Origin: Aphodousia sp048520025
Lineage (GTDB): Bacteria; Pseudomonadota; Gammaproteobacteria; Burkholderiales; Burkholderiaceae_F
Assembly (NCBI GenBank): GCA_048520025.1
Contig: DBFZTP010000054.1
Coordinates: 1-23,875, forward strand
Length of the DNA stretch: 23,875 nt
Direction of reading: 5' to 3'
Part shown: in pieces, positions 1 through 6,948 of the stretch
Layout of the letters: each line of letters opens with the position of its first letter
Numbering within the stretch: position 1 is the first letter of the stretch
The notes under the pieces: model-generated
Seen by the model: only the letters and a program-made list of their open reading frames with translations
The model's database searches: none
Told to the model about the DNA's origin: nothing
Translations under genes and position numbers: made by a program

Positions 1-406
1 CTTTTTGCATCAACGCTTCAAGCTGATCTGCCTCTTCTTCAGAAAGAGGGGAGAAAACCTTAGCGTTTAAACTTTCTGAAATTGCTTCAAAAGTCGGGTG
101 AAGAGCTAAACCTTTATCAGTGAGGTAGACACCAATAGCACGATTGTCTTCTGGGTTGCGCATTTTGCGAACATAACCCAACTTCTCTAACTTATCCACC
201 ATCACACTCATCGTGGACTTGGTGCGGCGTGCTCGACGAGCAAGCTCAGTAACCAATGCCCCGTCATTTTTGTAGAGCTGAATCAGGATATCGCCGTGAC
301 ACGGAGCAATGTCTTCAATGCCACGGCTTTTGAGCTCCTGGGCGATGAATGCATTGGCCATTTCAGTCAAGCGACCCGAATAGTGAACAAGAGAACGATT
401 TTTCAT
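1..406 (-). CDS. MarR-family transcriptional regulator (3' end cut by window edge)
   Basis: The minus-strand frame is open from an ATG at 406 to the window edge, giving 135 residues without a stop. The middle (about residues 51-100) reads as a MarR winged helix-turn-helix: a recognition-helix stretch RRTKSTMSVMVDKLEKLGYV followed by the wing RNPEDNRAIGVYLTDKG, where the D/N-R pair is typical of the family. MarR proteins are dimeric repressors that usually bind palindromes and often control themselves and a neighbouring gene. An in-frame ATG at 418 is rejected as the start because it lies inside the -10 box of the apparent promoter. It is divergent from the rpsF operon. The ligand and target genes cannot be told from the sequence. 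Family assignment is firm; the role is open. Confidence 0.85.
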   Translation of the reverse strand, partial: MKNRSLVHYSGRLTEMANAFIAQELKSRGIEDIAPCHGDILIQLYKNDGALVTELARRARRTKSTMSVMVDKLEKLGYVRKMRNPEDNRAIGVYLTDKGLALHPTFEAISESLNAKVFSPLSEEEADQLEALMQK

Positions 407-442
407 GACGAAAATCATAGTTCGATGTCGAACATTTGTCAA
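407..442 (-). promoter_or_regulatory. Sigma-70 promoter of the MarR gene with palindromic operator in the spacer
   Basis: Read on the minus strand there is a perfect -35 TTGACA (437-442), a 17-nt spacer and a near-perfect -10 TATGAT (414-419). The spacer contains the palindrome GTTCGATGTCGAAC (420-433), six-base arms around TG, which is a good candidate operator for the MarR protein itself. The predicted transcription start (about 7 nt past the -10) falls at or within one or two bases of the ATG at 406, so the mRNA would have essentially no leader. Promoter seen directly; autoregulation inferred. Confidence 0.75.
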
Positions 443-529
443 GTGCTATGAATGGATGACTTTTGTAAGGCCTATTTTGTGGGTTGGAATTCGAGGTGAG
501 AATTATTGGTGAAAATGCTGAAAAAAAGC

Positions 530-558
530 TTGCAATCCATAGGGTTAATCAGTACAAT
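530..558 (+). promoter_or_regulatory. Promoter of the rpsF-priB-rpsR-rplI operon
   Basis: TTGCAA (530-535), 17-nt spacer, TACAAT (553-558). Each hexamer is one or two bases from the sigma-70 consensus. The predicted start, near 565, leaves a leader of about 65 nt before rpsF. Confidence 0.75.
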
Positions 559-571
559 AGCGTTTTTTCTG

Positions 572-620
572 TCCTTGCCGCACTAGAAATAGACGCTCTA
601 GGTGGCTTTTTCCGTAAGGA
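572..620 (+). promoter_or_regulatory. Putative S6:S18 autoregulatory leader of rpsF
   Basis: The rpsF leader can fold into an outer helix of TCCTT (572-576) with AAGGA (616-620), and the latter is the rpsF Shine-Dalgarno sequence. An inner hairpin pairs bases around 581-586 with 598-604. An unpaired CCG (578-580) lies between the two helices. A CCG bulge between a stem and a hairpin in the rpsF leader is the known S6:S18 binding motif in many bacteria, mimicking the 16S rRNA site. Binding would hide the ribosome site and repress the operon. The fold was drawn by hand; function is inferred. Confidence 0.5.
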
Positions 621-630
621 GACAATTCCA

Positions 631-1020
631 ATGCGTCACTATGAAATTTGCTTTATTGTGCACCCGGATCAAAGCGAGCAAGTGCCCGCCATGATCGAAC
701 GCTACAAGACGCTCGTCGCCGAACAAGGCGGTACGATGCATCGTGTGGAAGACTGGGGCCGTCGTCCTTTGGCTTATCCGATCGAAAAGTTGGTTAAGGC
801 TCACTATGTTCTCATGAACGTTGAATGCACGCATGAAACGCTCGCTGAGATCGAAAACGGTTTCCGCTTCAATGATGCCGTGTTGCGTCACTTGACGATC
901 AAGATGAAGAAGGCTGAAACCGCTGCTTCCCCGATGATGCGAATCGTCGAAAAGGAAGAGCAAAAGAAGGCCGCTAGCGAAGCCGCTCAAGCTCAACAAG
1001 CTGAAGCCGCTGCTGCTTAA
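631..1020 (+). CDS. rpsF: 30S ribosomal protein S6
   Basis: S6 is a small-subunit protein of the central domain and binds 16S rRNA as a heterodimer with S18, encoded two genes downstream. The protein starts MRHYEICFIVHPDQSEQ and contains EDWGRRPLAYPIEK and the FRFNDAVLRHLTIK strand, all diagnostic of S6. The body is family-length, with a C-terminal Ala/Gln/Glu-rich tail giving 129 residues. The ATG at 631 is chosen because of the AAGGA ribosome site 10 nt upstream; an upstream extension to 484 would run through the promoter and has no homology. It is the first gene of a ribosomal operon and probably subject to the leader structure described separately. Confidence 0.97.
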   Translation: MRHYEICFIVHPDQSEQVPAMIERYKTLVAEQGGTMHRVEDWGRRPLAYPIEKLVKAHYVLMNVECTHETLAEIENGFRFNDAVLRHLTIKMKKAETAASPMMRIVEKEEQKKAASEAAQAQQAEAAAA

Positions 1021-1062
1021 TTGATTAACCAATTCATATTGTCTGAAAGCTTTTAAAACATT

Positions 1063-1356
1063 GTGAATACGATTCATTTAAACGGTGAATTGACACAGAA
1101 ATCCCAGATGCGTTATACGCCGGCGGGATTACCGGTTTTAGAAGTTGTTTTTCATCACATGAGTGTGGTGAACGAAGCTGGAAGTGAACGAAAATTAGAG
1201 TTTGACTTTTCAGCAAAAGCTTGCGGAGACATCGCACTGTCTCTTGAAAAAGAACCCTTAGGTTCGGTTTTTGAGATTAGCGCTTTCATCGCTCCCAAGA
1301 GCATTCGAAGCAGACAATTGATCGTACATATTACGCAATACTCACAAGGAGTTTAA
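1063..1356 (+). CDS. priB: Primosomal replication protein N (PriB)
   Basis: PriB is a single-strand DNA-binding OB-fold protein that helps PriA reload DnaB at stalled forks. The 97-residue product begins MNTIHLNGELTQ, continues RYTPAGLPVLEVVFHH, and ends with the FEISAFIAPKSIRSRQLIVHI strands, matching short betaproteobacterial PriB. The only sensible start is GTG at 1063, with no clear Shine-Dalgarno sequence, so translation may depend on coupling with rpsF, whose stop is 42 nt upstream. Location between the S6 and S18 genes is the classical arrangement and strengthens the call. Its stop codon is 2 nt before the rpsR start. Confidence 0.93.
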   Translation: MNTIHLNGELTQKSQMRYTPAGLPVLEVVFHHMSVVNEAGSERKLEFDFSAKACGDIALSLEKEPLGSVFEISAFIAPKSIRSRQLIVHITQYSQGV

Positions 1357-1358
1357 AA

Positions 1359-1631
1359 ATGGCTTTTGGTGCAAAAGGCAAGGGTAAGCCCCGCCGTGGC
1401 AACCAACAAAACGCGCTCTTTAAGCGCAAGAAGTTCTGCCGTTTCACGGCTGAGAACGTCGAAATGATCGACTACAAGGATGTTGATACGCTCCGCGACT
1501 TCATCCAAGAAAACGGTAAGATTATGCCGGCTCGTTTGACGGGCACGAAGGCTCACTATCAACGTCAACTTGATACCGCCATCAAGCGCGCTCGCTTCTT
1601 GGCCTTGTTGCCGTACACGGATAACCAATAA
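1359..1631 (+). CDS. rpsR: 30S ribosomal protein S18
   Basis: S18 pairs with S6 on the platform of the small subunit. The 90-residue product carries the S18 core KKFCRFTAENVEMIDYKDVDTL, followed by NGKIMPARLTGTKAHYQRQL and the terminal basic helix AIKRARFLALLPY, all close to the family consensus. An AAGGAG ribosome site sits 7 nt before the ATG, inside the end of priB. The N-terminus is a basic Gly/Lys-rich extension (about residues 4-14) common in this group. Confidence 0.97.
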   Translation: MAFGAKGKGKPRRGNQQNALFKRKKFCRFTAENVEMIDYKDVDTLRDFIQENGKIMPARLTGTKAHYQRQLDTAIKRARFLALLPYTDNQ

Positions 1632-1648
1632 TCGAGGGAGTCATTCAA

Positions 1649-2098
1649 ATGCAAGTTATTCTTCTTGAAAAGATCACTCACCTCGGTGATTTGGGCGACA
1701 TCGTCAAGGTTAAGGACGGTTACGCTCGCAACTTCTTGATCCCGACCAAGCGTGCTAAGCGTGCTACGCAAGCAGCTATCGCTGAATTCGAAACTCGCCG
1801 CGCTGAATTGGAAAAGGCTCAAGCTGAACGTGTGGCTGCTGCTGAAGCTGTTGCTGCCAAGATGAACGGCATCGCCATCGAAATCACCAGCAAGGCTGGT
1901 GTCGACGGCCGTCTCTTCGGTTCTGTGACCAATGCTGACGTTGCTGAAGCTCTCCAAGCTCAAGGCTTCGAAATCAAGAAGTCTCAAGTTCGCACCCCGA
2001 CGGGCGCCATCAAGGCTGTTGGCGAATACACGCTCACGATCGGTTTGTTGACGGACATCACCGCCGACATCACGGTTAAGGTTGTGGCTGAAGCCTAA
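1649..2098 (+). CDS. rplI: 50S ribosomal protein L9
   Basis: L9 binds 23S rRNA near the L1 stalk and helps keep the reading frame. The 149-residue protein is standard length. It begins MQVILLEKITHLGDLGDIVK with the L9 signature GYARNFLIPTKRA, then the long connecting helix (about 40-75) rich in Ala/Glu and the C-terminal domain with AGVDGRLFGSVTNADVAEAL. A GAGGGAG ribosome site precedes the ATG. It is the last gene of the rpsF operon and is followed at once by an intrinsic terminator. Confidence 0.97.
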   Translation: MQVILLEKITHLGDLGDIVKVKDGYARNFLIPTKRAKRATQAAIAEFETRRAELEKAQAERVAAAEAVAAKMNGIAIEITSKAGVDGRLFGSVTNADVAEALQAQGFEIKKSQVRTPTGAIKAVGEYTLTIGLLTDITADITVKVVAEA

Positions 2099-2132
2099 TT
2101 AAAAACTGCTGAATTTTTAATTCAAACAGTTC

Positions 2133-2171
2133 AATCGGTCTAGATCGTTAAGGTTTAGACCGATTTTTCAT
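2133..2171 (+). terminator. Intrinsic terminator of the rpsF-rplI operon
   Basis: Perfect 10-bp stem AATCGGTCTA (2133-2142) / TAGACCGATT (2156-2165), loop of 13 nt, then a T-rich tract. Confidence 0.88.
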
Positions 2172-2211
2172 TTTTTGTGACATATCTTGACGCAGAACTC
2201 GATCGGGTCTC

Positions 2212-2220
2212 TGCTAAAAT
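2212..2220 (+). promoter_or_regulatory. Probable dnaB promoter, extended -10 type
   Basis: TGC followed by TAAAAT (TG at 2212-2213, hexamer 2215-2220) fits an extended -10 element. No good -35 lies at the usual distance; a TTGACG at 2187-2192 is 22 nt away, too far. It is placed between the rplI terminator and dnaB. Confidence 0.5.
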
Positions 2221-2254
2221 TTTTACTTTCCACAAACAAACTTAGAGCATCAAG

Positions 2255-3634
2255 ATGGCTGAAGAACAAAAATCGGATTTAGTAAGACTGCCGCCGCACT
2301 CGACCGAAGCCGAGCAAGGCTTGTTGGGGAGCCTTTTAATCGATAACCGTGTCTTTGACTTGGTTAACGATGTCGTGAAGGCAGAAGACTTCTATCGCGG
2401 TGACCATCGCCGTATCTACGAACATATTTCTCAATTGATCGCTAACGGCCGTCCGGCAGACGTATTGACGGTTCATGATTCGATGAGTTCTGTCGGTCTC
2501 GGACAAGAGGGCACGAAGAGCTTTTTGAACTCTTTGGCAATGAATACGCCCAACTCCGCTAACGCTCGTCGGTATGCCGAAATTGTGCGTGACCGCAGTG
2601 TTTTGCGTGCTTTGGTTAACGCCGGTTCCGAAATTGTTGATTCTGCCTTGGATACGAAGGGGTTAGAGACCAAAGACATTTTGGATAAGGCCGAAAGCCG
2701 AATCTTCAGTATCAGCGAAGATGCACAAGTCGCCGGTCAAGGTTTAAAGCCCGCCAAAGGCGCTTTGATGAACGTGAGCGAACAAGTTCAAAAACTCTAT
2801 AAGAGTAAGAGCCATACCGCCGTTACCGGCGTTCCTACGGGCTTTAATGACTTGGATAACTTAACCAAGGGGTTGCATCCCGGTGAATTAATCATTGTGG
2901 CCGGTCGCCCTGCCATGGGTAAAACGACGTTTGCCATGAATATCGCCGAGCATGTGGCGATGCGAGCCGGTCTTCCGGTTGCCGTCTTCTCAATGGAAAT
3001 GCCGGCAGAACAATTGGCCATGCGTTTGATCAGTTCTTATCAACGCATTAAGTTGGAGCACTTGCGTAGCGGCCGTTTGGAAGGTGATGAATTCCAAAAG
3101 ATGAGCGTGGCGGTGACCGATATTGCCAACTCTCATAATGTCTTTATCGATGACTCTTCCGGTTTGACGATCTCTGACGTTCGTTCTCGTGCCCGACGCT
3201 TGACGCGTGAAGTCAAGCAATTAGGTTTGATTGTGATCGACTACATACAATTGATGAGCGGTACGGGGCGAGGCGAAAATCGCGCTCAAGAAATTTCTGA
3301 TATTTCTCGTGGTTTGAAACTCTTGGCTAAAGAATTAAATTGCCCGATCATCGGTCTTTCTCAGTTAAATCGTAGTTTGGAACAACGTCCTGATAAGCGA
3401 CCGATGATGAGTGACTTGCGTGAATCCGGTTCTATCGAACAAGATGCTGACGTGATTATTTTCCTCTACCGTGAAGTCGTCTATAACCAAGACTTAAAGG
3501 GCACGGATGAAGAGCGTAACGCTGAAGCCATTATCCGTAAGCAACGTAACGGCCCGACGGGGACGGTGGACTTAATCTTCTTCGGTGAATTTACGCACTT
3601 TAAGACCGCCACAAGGAATACTGGATATGCTTGA
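2255..3634 (+). CDS. dnaB: Replicative DNA helicase DnaB
   Basis: DnaB is the hexameric helicase that unwinds DNA at the fork and recruits DnaG primase. The 459-residue protein has the complete layout. The N-terminal domain (about 12-115) begins PPHSTEAEQGLLGSLLID, followed by a linker (about 150-190). The RecA-like domain has Walker A GRPAMGKTT (217-225), the catalytic Glu region FSMEMPAEQ (245-253) and Walker B LIVIDYIQLM (325-334). It also has the SQLNR motif, the DNA-binding loop SDLRESGSIEQDAD (386-399) and arginine finger R431 in KQRNG. The last three codons (GYA) and the stop lie in a sequence repeated at the start of the DUF456 gene, so the C-terminus may have been altered by the adjacent duplication. 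The stop overlaps the next start by 8 nt. Confidence 0.97.
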   Translation: MAEEQKSDLVRLPPHSTEAEQGLLGSLLIDNRVFDLVNDVVKAEDFYRGDHRRIYEHISQLIANGRPADVLTVHDSMSSVGLGQEGTKSFLNSLAMNTPNSANARRYAEIVRDRSVLRALVNAGSEIVDSALDTKGLETKDILDKAESRIFSISEDAQVAGQGLKPAKGALMNVSEQVQKLYKSKSHTAVTGVPTGFNDLDNLTKGLHPGELIIVAGRPAMGKTTFAMNIAEHVAMRAGLPVAVFSMEMPAEQLAMRLISSYQRIKLEHLRSGRLEGDEFQKMSVAVTDIANSHNVFIDDSSGLTISDVRSRARRLTREVKQLGLIVIDYIQLMSGTGRGENRAQEISDISRGLKLLAKELNCPIIGLSQLNRSLEQRPDKRPMMSDLRESGSIEQDADVIIFLYREVVYNQDLKGTDEERNAEAIIRKQRNGPTGTVDLIFFGEFTHFKTATRNTGYA

Positions 3635-4451
3635 TGAAGCCGTGGCTGACCTTGTTACAGGCGTTCCAACGGGTTTTTGTGACTTGGATCGTTTGACGAA
3701 GGGATTCCAACCAGGGGAGTTGATTGTTGTCGCAGGACGTCCTGATATGGGTAAAACGTCTTTTGCCGTAACGATTGCAGGTCATGTAGCAACGCAAGTT
3801 GGTCTTCCGGTTGCCGTTTTCTCAATGGAAATGCCAACGGAGCAATGGGGAATGCGTTTAATGAGTTCGACTCAACGTATTAAGTTAGATCATTTGCGTA
3901 ACGGTTGTTTAGAAGGTGATGAATTAAAAAAACAGACAGCCTTCGTTTCCGATCTTTCCAGTTCTCGCAAAGTTCTTGTCGATGATTCGTCAGGTCTAAC
4001 AATTACAGATATTTGTTCTCGTGCCCGTCAGTATGCGAAAGAAGCCAAGCAACTGGGTTTGATTGTTATTGATTATCTGCAATTGATGACTGCTACAGGC
4101 AAATATGAAGATCGCTTTACAGAAATTGAAGCCATCTCTTGTGGTTTGAAGTCGTTAGCAAAGGAATTGAATTGTCCGATCCTTTGTCTGTATCAAATAC
4201 CCAATAGTTTAGAAAAGCGCACCGATAAACATCCGATAATAAGTGACTTACACGAATCTATTGAACAGAATGCTGACTTAGTTCTTTTCCTTTTCCGTGA
4301 GGTTATTTATAACCAAGATTTGAAAGGAACGGATAAAGAGCATGATGCTGAAGTTATTATTGCCAAGCAAAGTAACGGTTTGACTGAGAAGGTGAACTTG
4401 GTCTTTTTCGGTGATTGTTCTCGATTTATGAATTCAACAAGGATTAATTGA
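3627..4451 (+). CDS. Truncated, diverged tandem copy of the DnaB helicase domain
   Basis: From residue 10 to the end this 274-residue product aligns with DnaB residues 190-456 at roughly 65% identity (hand count). The whole N-terminal collar domain and most of the linker are absent. Walker A GRPDMGKTS (37-45), FSMEMPTEQ and Walker B LIVIDYLQLM are kept. Lost are the arginine finger (KQRNG becomes KQSNG, S249), the DNA-loop Arg (SDLRES becomes SDLHES) with a two-residue Gly-Ser deletion after it, and SQLNR (now YQIPN). The ATG at 3627 has an AAGGA site 9 nt upstream and overlaps the dnaB stop; a GTG at 3585 is a weaker alternative. Codons are more A/T-ending than in dnaB. The frame is open throughout. 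It cannot be a complete replicative helicase; it is either a decaying paralogue or a regulator or partner of DnaB. Confidence 0.8.
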   Translation: MLDEAVADLVTGVPTGFCDLDRLTKGFQPGELIVVAGRPDMGKTSFAVTIAGHVATQVGLPVAVFSMEMPTEQWGMRLMSSTQRIKLDHLRNGCLEGDELKKQTAFVSDLSSSRKVLVDDSSGLTITDICSRARQYAKEAKQLGLIVIDYLQLMTATGKYEDRFTEIEAISCGLKSLAKELNCPILCLYQIPNSLEKRTDKHPIISDLHESIEQNADLVLFLFREVIYNQDLKGTDKEHDAEVIIAKQSNGLTEKVNLVFFGDCSRFMNSTRIN

Positions 4452-4452
4452 T

Positions 4453-4950
4453 ATGCTTGATGCATTGATTACATACGGTGCCTATGCACTGGCCTTTGTT
4501 TTGATTTTGGTTGGCTTAGGTGGCACGGTTGTACCGGCCTTGCCGGGTATCCCCATGATCTTCGGTGGTGCTTGGTTAATTGCGCATATGGAAGGTTATC
4601 AATACTTTGGAGTCGGCACGTTAATCGCTCTTGGCGTTTTAACGGCGATTTCCATTGCCATTGACTGGGTGAGTCAGACCATGGGTGCCCAGAAGGCTGG
4701 TGCCACGAAAATGGGCCTTACCGGCGCCTTTTTAGGAACCATTGTGGGGATTCCCTTTGGTCTCATCGGGATTTTCTTATTTCCCGTGATCGGTGCCTTC
4801 GTGGGTGAAATGATCGGTCATCGAGATATGCGTTTGGCCGGCAAAGTGTCTTGGGCCACGTGGGTCGGCATGATCGCCGGGATTGCAGCGAAGGTCGCTA
4901 TCGCTTTCATCATGATCGGCATTATGTTGGTGATGCGCTTCGCCTTCTAA
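4453..4950 (+). CDS. DUF456 family inner-membrane protein
   Basis: The 165-residue protein is very hydrophobic, with about four to five membrane segments (roughly residues 8-28, 55-73, 88-118 and 133-162). It carries the DUF456 pattern: an LPGIPMIFGGAWLI stretch near residue 30 and a glycine-rich GLTGAFLGTIVGIPFGLIG repeat-like core. No function is established for this family. Its start is 1 nt after the stop of the dnaB-like copy, with an AAGGA site upstream, so it is probably cotranscribed with dnaB. A 13-nt stretch over its start codon (GATATGCTTGATG) is duplicated at the dnaB end, marking the duplication boundary. Confidence 0.85.
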   Translation: MLDALITYGAYALAFVLILVGLGGTVVPALPGIPMIFGGAWLIAHMEGYQYFGVGTLIALGVLTAISIAIDWVSQTMGAQKAGATKMGLTGAFLGTIVGIPFGLIGIFLFPVIGAFVGEMIGHRDMRLAGKVSWATWVGMIAGIAAKVAIAFIMIGIMLVMRFAF

Positions 4951-4965
4951 GAAAAATTCTTTTGA

Positions 4966-5016
4966 CCAAAACAAAAAGACTGAGCTTCGGATTGAAGCTC
5001 AGTCTTTTTGTTTTGG
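4966..5016. terminator. Long bidirectional terminator between DUF456 gene and recD
   Basis: Perfect inverted repeat with 23-nt arms (4966-4988 and 4994-5016) around a GGATT loop. The base of the stem is A-rich on the left and T-rich on the right (CTTTTTGTTTT), so it can terminate transcription in both directions. It serves the dnaB unit (+) and the recCBD unit (-), whose last stop is at 5023. Confidence 0.9.
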
Positions 5017-5022
5017 GTGTGA

Positions 5023-6945
5023 TTAACCCTCTTTTAGGCGTTGCGTCAAGCCGCTCGCACGTTGTGTTTTGGTTGAACAGGCTTTAGCAACCGATTGGGG
5101 ATTGGCATAAAGCTTCACTTCCTTTTTTGCGCGTGTGACACCGGTATAGAGGAGCTCTCGAGTCGAAAGCGAGGAGTCCGGGTCATTGGATAGCAACACG
5201 GCCACGTGGTCATATTGCGAGCCTTGCGATTGGTGAATCGTCAATGCATAAGCCGTATCGTGTTCGGGTAAAAGACCGGCAGGACGGAATTCTTCGCGAT
5301 CGCCGAAAAAGACTTCGTAGCGTGACCAATCGTCACTCATCGGTAACACAATGCCAACGTCACCATTGAAGATATCCAAGGGGGCGTAGTTCTTACGGTT
5401 AATAATGATGCGCCCGGGGTAAAAGAGTTCGGTAAAGGGGAATTGAAGGTCTACCGATTGCAACAATCCTTCCTCTTGAGCTTTTCGAGCCCATTGGTTC
5501 ATTTCTTCACGTACAAATTCATCCGCGAAACGATTAACCGCCTCTACGCTATTAAAGCCGTGACGTTGTGCAGCCAAAATTCTGAAGCTGTCAGCCGTTT
5601 TCCAAACTTCTGCCAAGGCCTTGGCTTTAGCCTCATCATCTCGAACCAATAGCGGCTGATCCAATACGCTATTGAGGTAGATTTTGAGGTCGCTTAGGTA
5701 CTTCTTTAATTGTTTACGAATCCAAGTTTGCGTATCCGTTTGCAAAGGCACATCGCGTTTGGGTTTTACCCATTCAATGCTGTCCTTTTCAGAGTTATGA
5801 CTGAAAAGGTTTTCAAATTCATCGATGTCATAGCTCGAATTGGTATTAATGTACTGGGCGAGCTGACCGATGTTGGAATCGCTCGTAAAACGGTGACTGA
5901 TGGTGAGTTCTGCCACGTGACCTGCCATCACGTCAGGATCGGTTAAATCGGCCAAGACGGAACCCGGTCCCACGGCGGCCAATTGATGCTTGTCACCCAA
6001 TAAAATCAACTGCGTTTTTTTACGATCAATACAACGCAATAATTGCTTGGCAAGCGTCAAGTCAATCATGGAAGCCTCGTCAACGATCAAAATGTCGATG
6101 TCCAATGGGTTATCCTCACTGGGACGGCCTCCAGCGAGCGTTTCAGAAGAAAGCCAACGATGGATGGTCTGAGAGGTGATTTTGCGGTGAGCAAGTTGCG
6201 CTTTAAGTTGAACAAACATCGCTCCCGATTTACCGTCACAAGAGCCGTTAATGGATTGCATCACTCGACTGGCCGCTTTACCGGTCGGCGCAGCTAATCC
6301 AATCACCAAATCTGGGTTGGCCGCTAACTTGCATTCAATGAGTTTGGCCACAACTGTAGTTTTACCTGTACCCGGCCCCCCCGTGATGATAAAAAAGGCG
6401 TGCGATAAAGCGCCTTTGATGGCCTTTTCCTGCTCAATTAAACTCTTTGCATCCGCGGTTTGGCCGTTGTCATACACCATGGATTTAAAGTCTTCAATCA
6501 ATTGCTCTTGCTTGGGCAAAATCGCTTCTGATGCGTGCGCCTTAAAGTCCATGATGGCAAGGGCCACTTCGCGCTCTTCAATGAAGCGACGTTGCAGATA
6601 AAGGCGATGGGTTTCGCCGTGGCAGTCCCAAATAAAGGGGATGCGTTTTGAGGGTTCATCTTGAAGTTTTTGATGAGCTTTAACAAGAAGTCCGATATCT
6701 TCTAAAAGTGTTAAATCGTTATCAGAGACATTGAGCCCATCGATATTGATGCACACGCTGCCGTCAGCGTCGGCTGCACAAAAGGCTAAAAGGAGCTGAT
6801 CAAGTGTGGAGCTAGCCTTTCTTTTGACGTCATCATTGATGCATTCCGGGTGATTTCTCTCAACCGTTGCCAGAAGATGGCGTCCAAGTTGTTGATAGGC
6901 CATTTGCTCTTCAGTTAATTGTTCGAGCTTGTTTTCTGTGTCCAT
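5023..6945 (-). CDS. recD: Exodeoxyribonuclease V alpha subunit (RecD helicase)
   Basis: RecD is the fast 5'-3' motor of RecBCD, which processes double-strand ends for RecA repair and degrades linear foreign DNA. The 640-residue protein has the SF1B helicase motifs in order: Walker A GGPGTGKT (189-196), the motif Ia region LAAPTGKAASRV (217-228), Walker B LIVDEASMID (286-295) and GDKHQL (317-322). Near the C-terminus it has ALTIHQSQGSQYDHV and ELLYTGVTRAKKEV. Length is close to the usual RecD. The ATG is 3 nt downstream of the recB stop, giving a tight recC-recB-recD operon. It ends against the bidirectional terminator. Confidence 0.95.
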   Translation of the reverse strand: MDTENKLEQLTEEQMAYQQLGRHLLATVERNHPECINDDVKRKASSTLDQLLLAFCAADADGSVCINIDGLNVSDNDLTLLEDIGLLVKAHQKLQDEPSKRIPFIWDCHGETHRLYLQRRFIEEREVALAIMDFKAHASEAILPKQEQLIEDFKSMVYDNGQTADAKSLIEQEKAIKGALSHAFFIITGGPGTGKTTVVAKLIECKLAANPDLVIGLAAPTGKAASRVMQSINGSCDGKSGAMFVQLKAQLAHRKITSQTIHRWLSSETLAGGRPSEDNPLDIDILIVDEASMIDLTLAKQLLRCIDRKKTQLILLGDKHQLAAVGPGSVLADLTDPDVMAGHVAELTISHRFTSDSNIGQLAQYINTNSSYDIDEFENLFSHNSEKDSIEWVKPKRDVPLQTDTQTWIRKQLKKYLSDLKIYLNSVLDQPLLVRDDEAKAKALAEVWKTADSFRILAAQRHGFNSVEAVNRFADEFVREEMNQWARKAQEEGLLQSVDLQFPFTELFYPGRIIINRKNYAPLDIFNGDVGIVLPMSDDWSRYEVFFGDREEFRPAGLLPEHDTAYALTIHQSQGSQYDHVAVLLSNDPDSSLSTRELLYTGVTRAKKEVKLYANPQSVAKACSTKTQRASGLTQRLKEG

Positions 6946-6948
6946 GAT

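Noticed and set aside
484..630. N-terminal extension of S6 from an upstream start
   Set aside because: It runs through the promoter and leader, has no S6 homology, and the ATG at 631 has a good ribosome site.
598..1077. 159-codon open frame on the minus strand
   Set aside because: It lies opposite rpsF; no ribosome site or recognisable domain, explained by the codon bias of the S6 gene.
2187..2192. TTGACG as -35 of the dnaB promoter
   Set aside because: It is 22 nt from the -10, too far for sigma-70; an extended -10 explains the promoter better.
3627..4451. Independent horizontally acquired (phage) DnaB
   Set aside because: The shared junction sequence at both ends and 65% identity to the neighbouring dnaB fit local tandem duplication better, despite different codon use.
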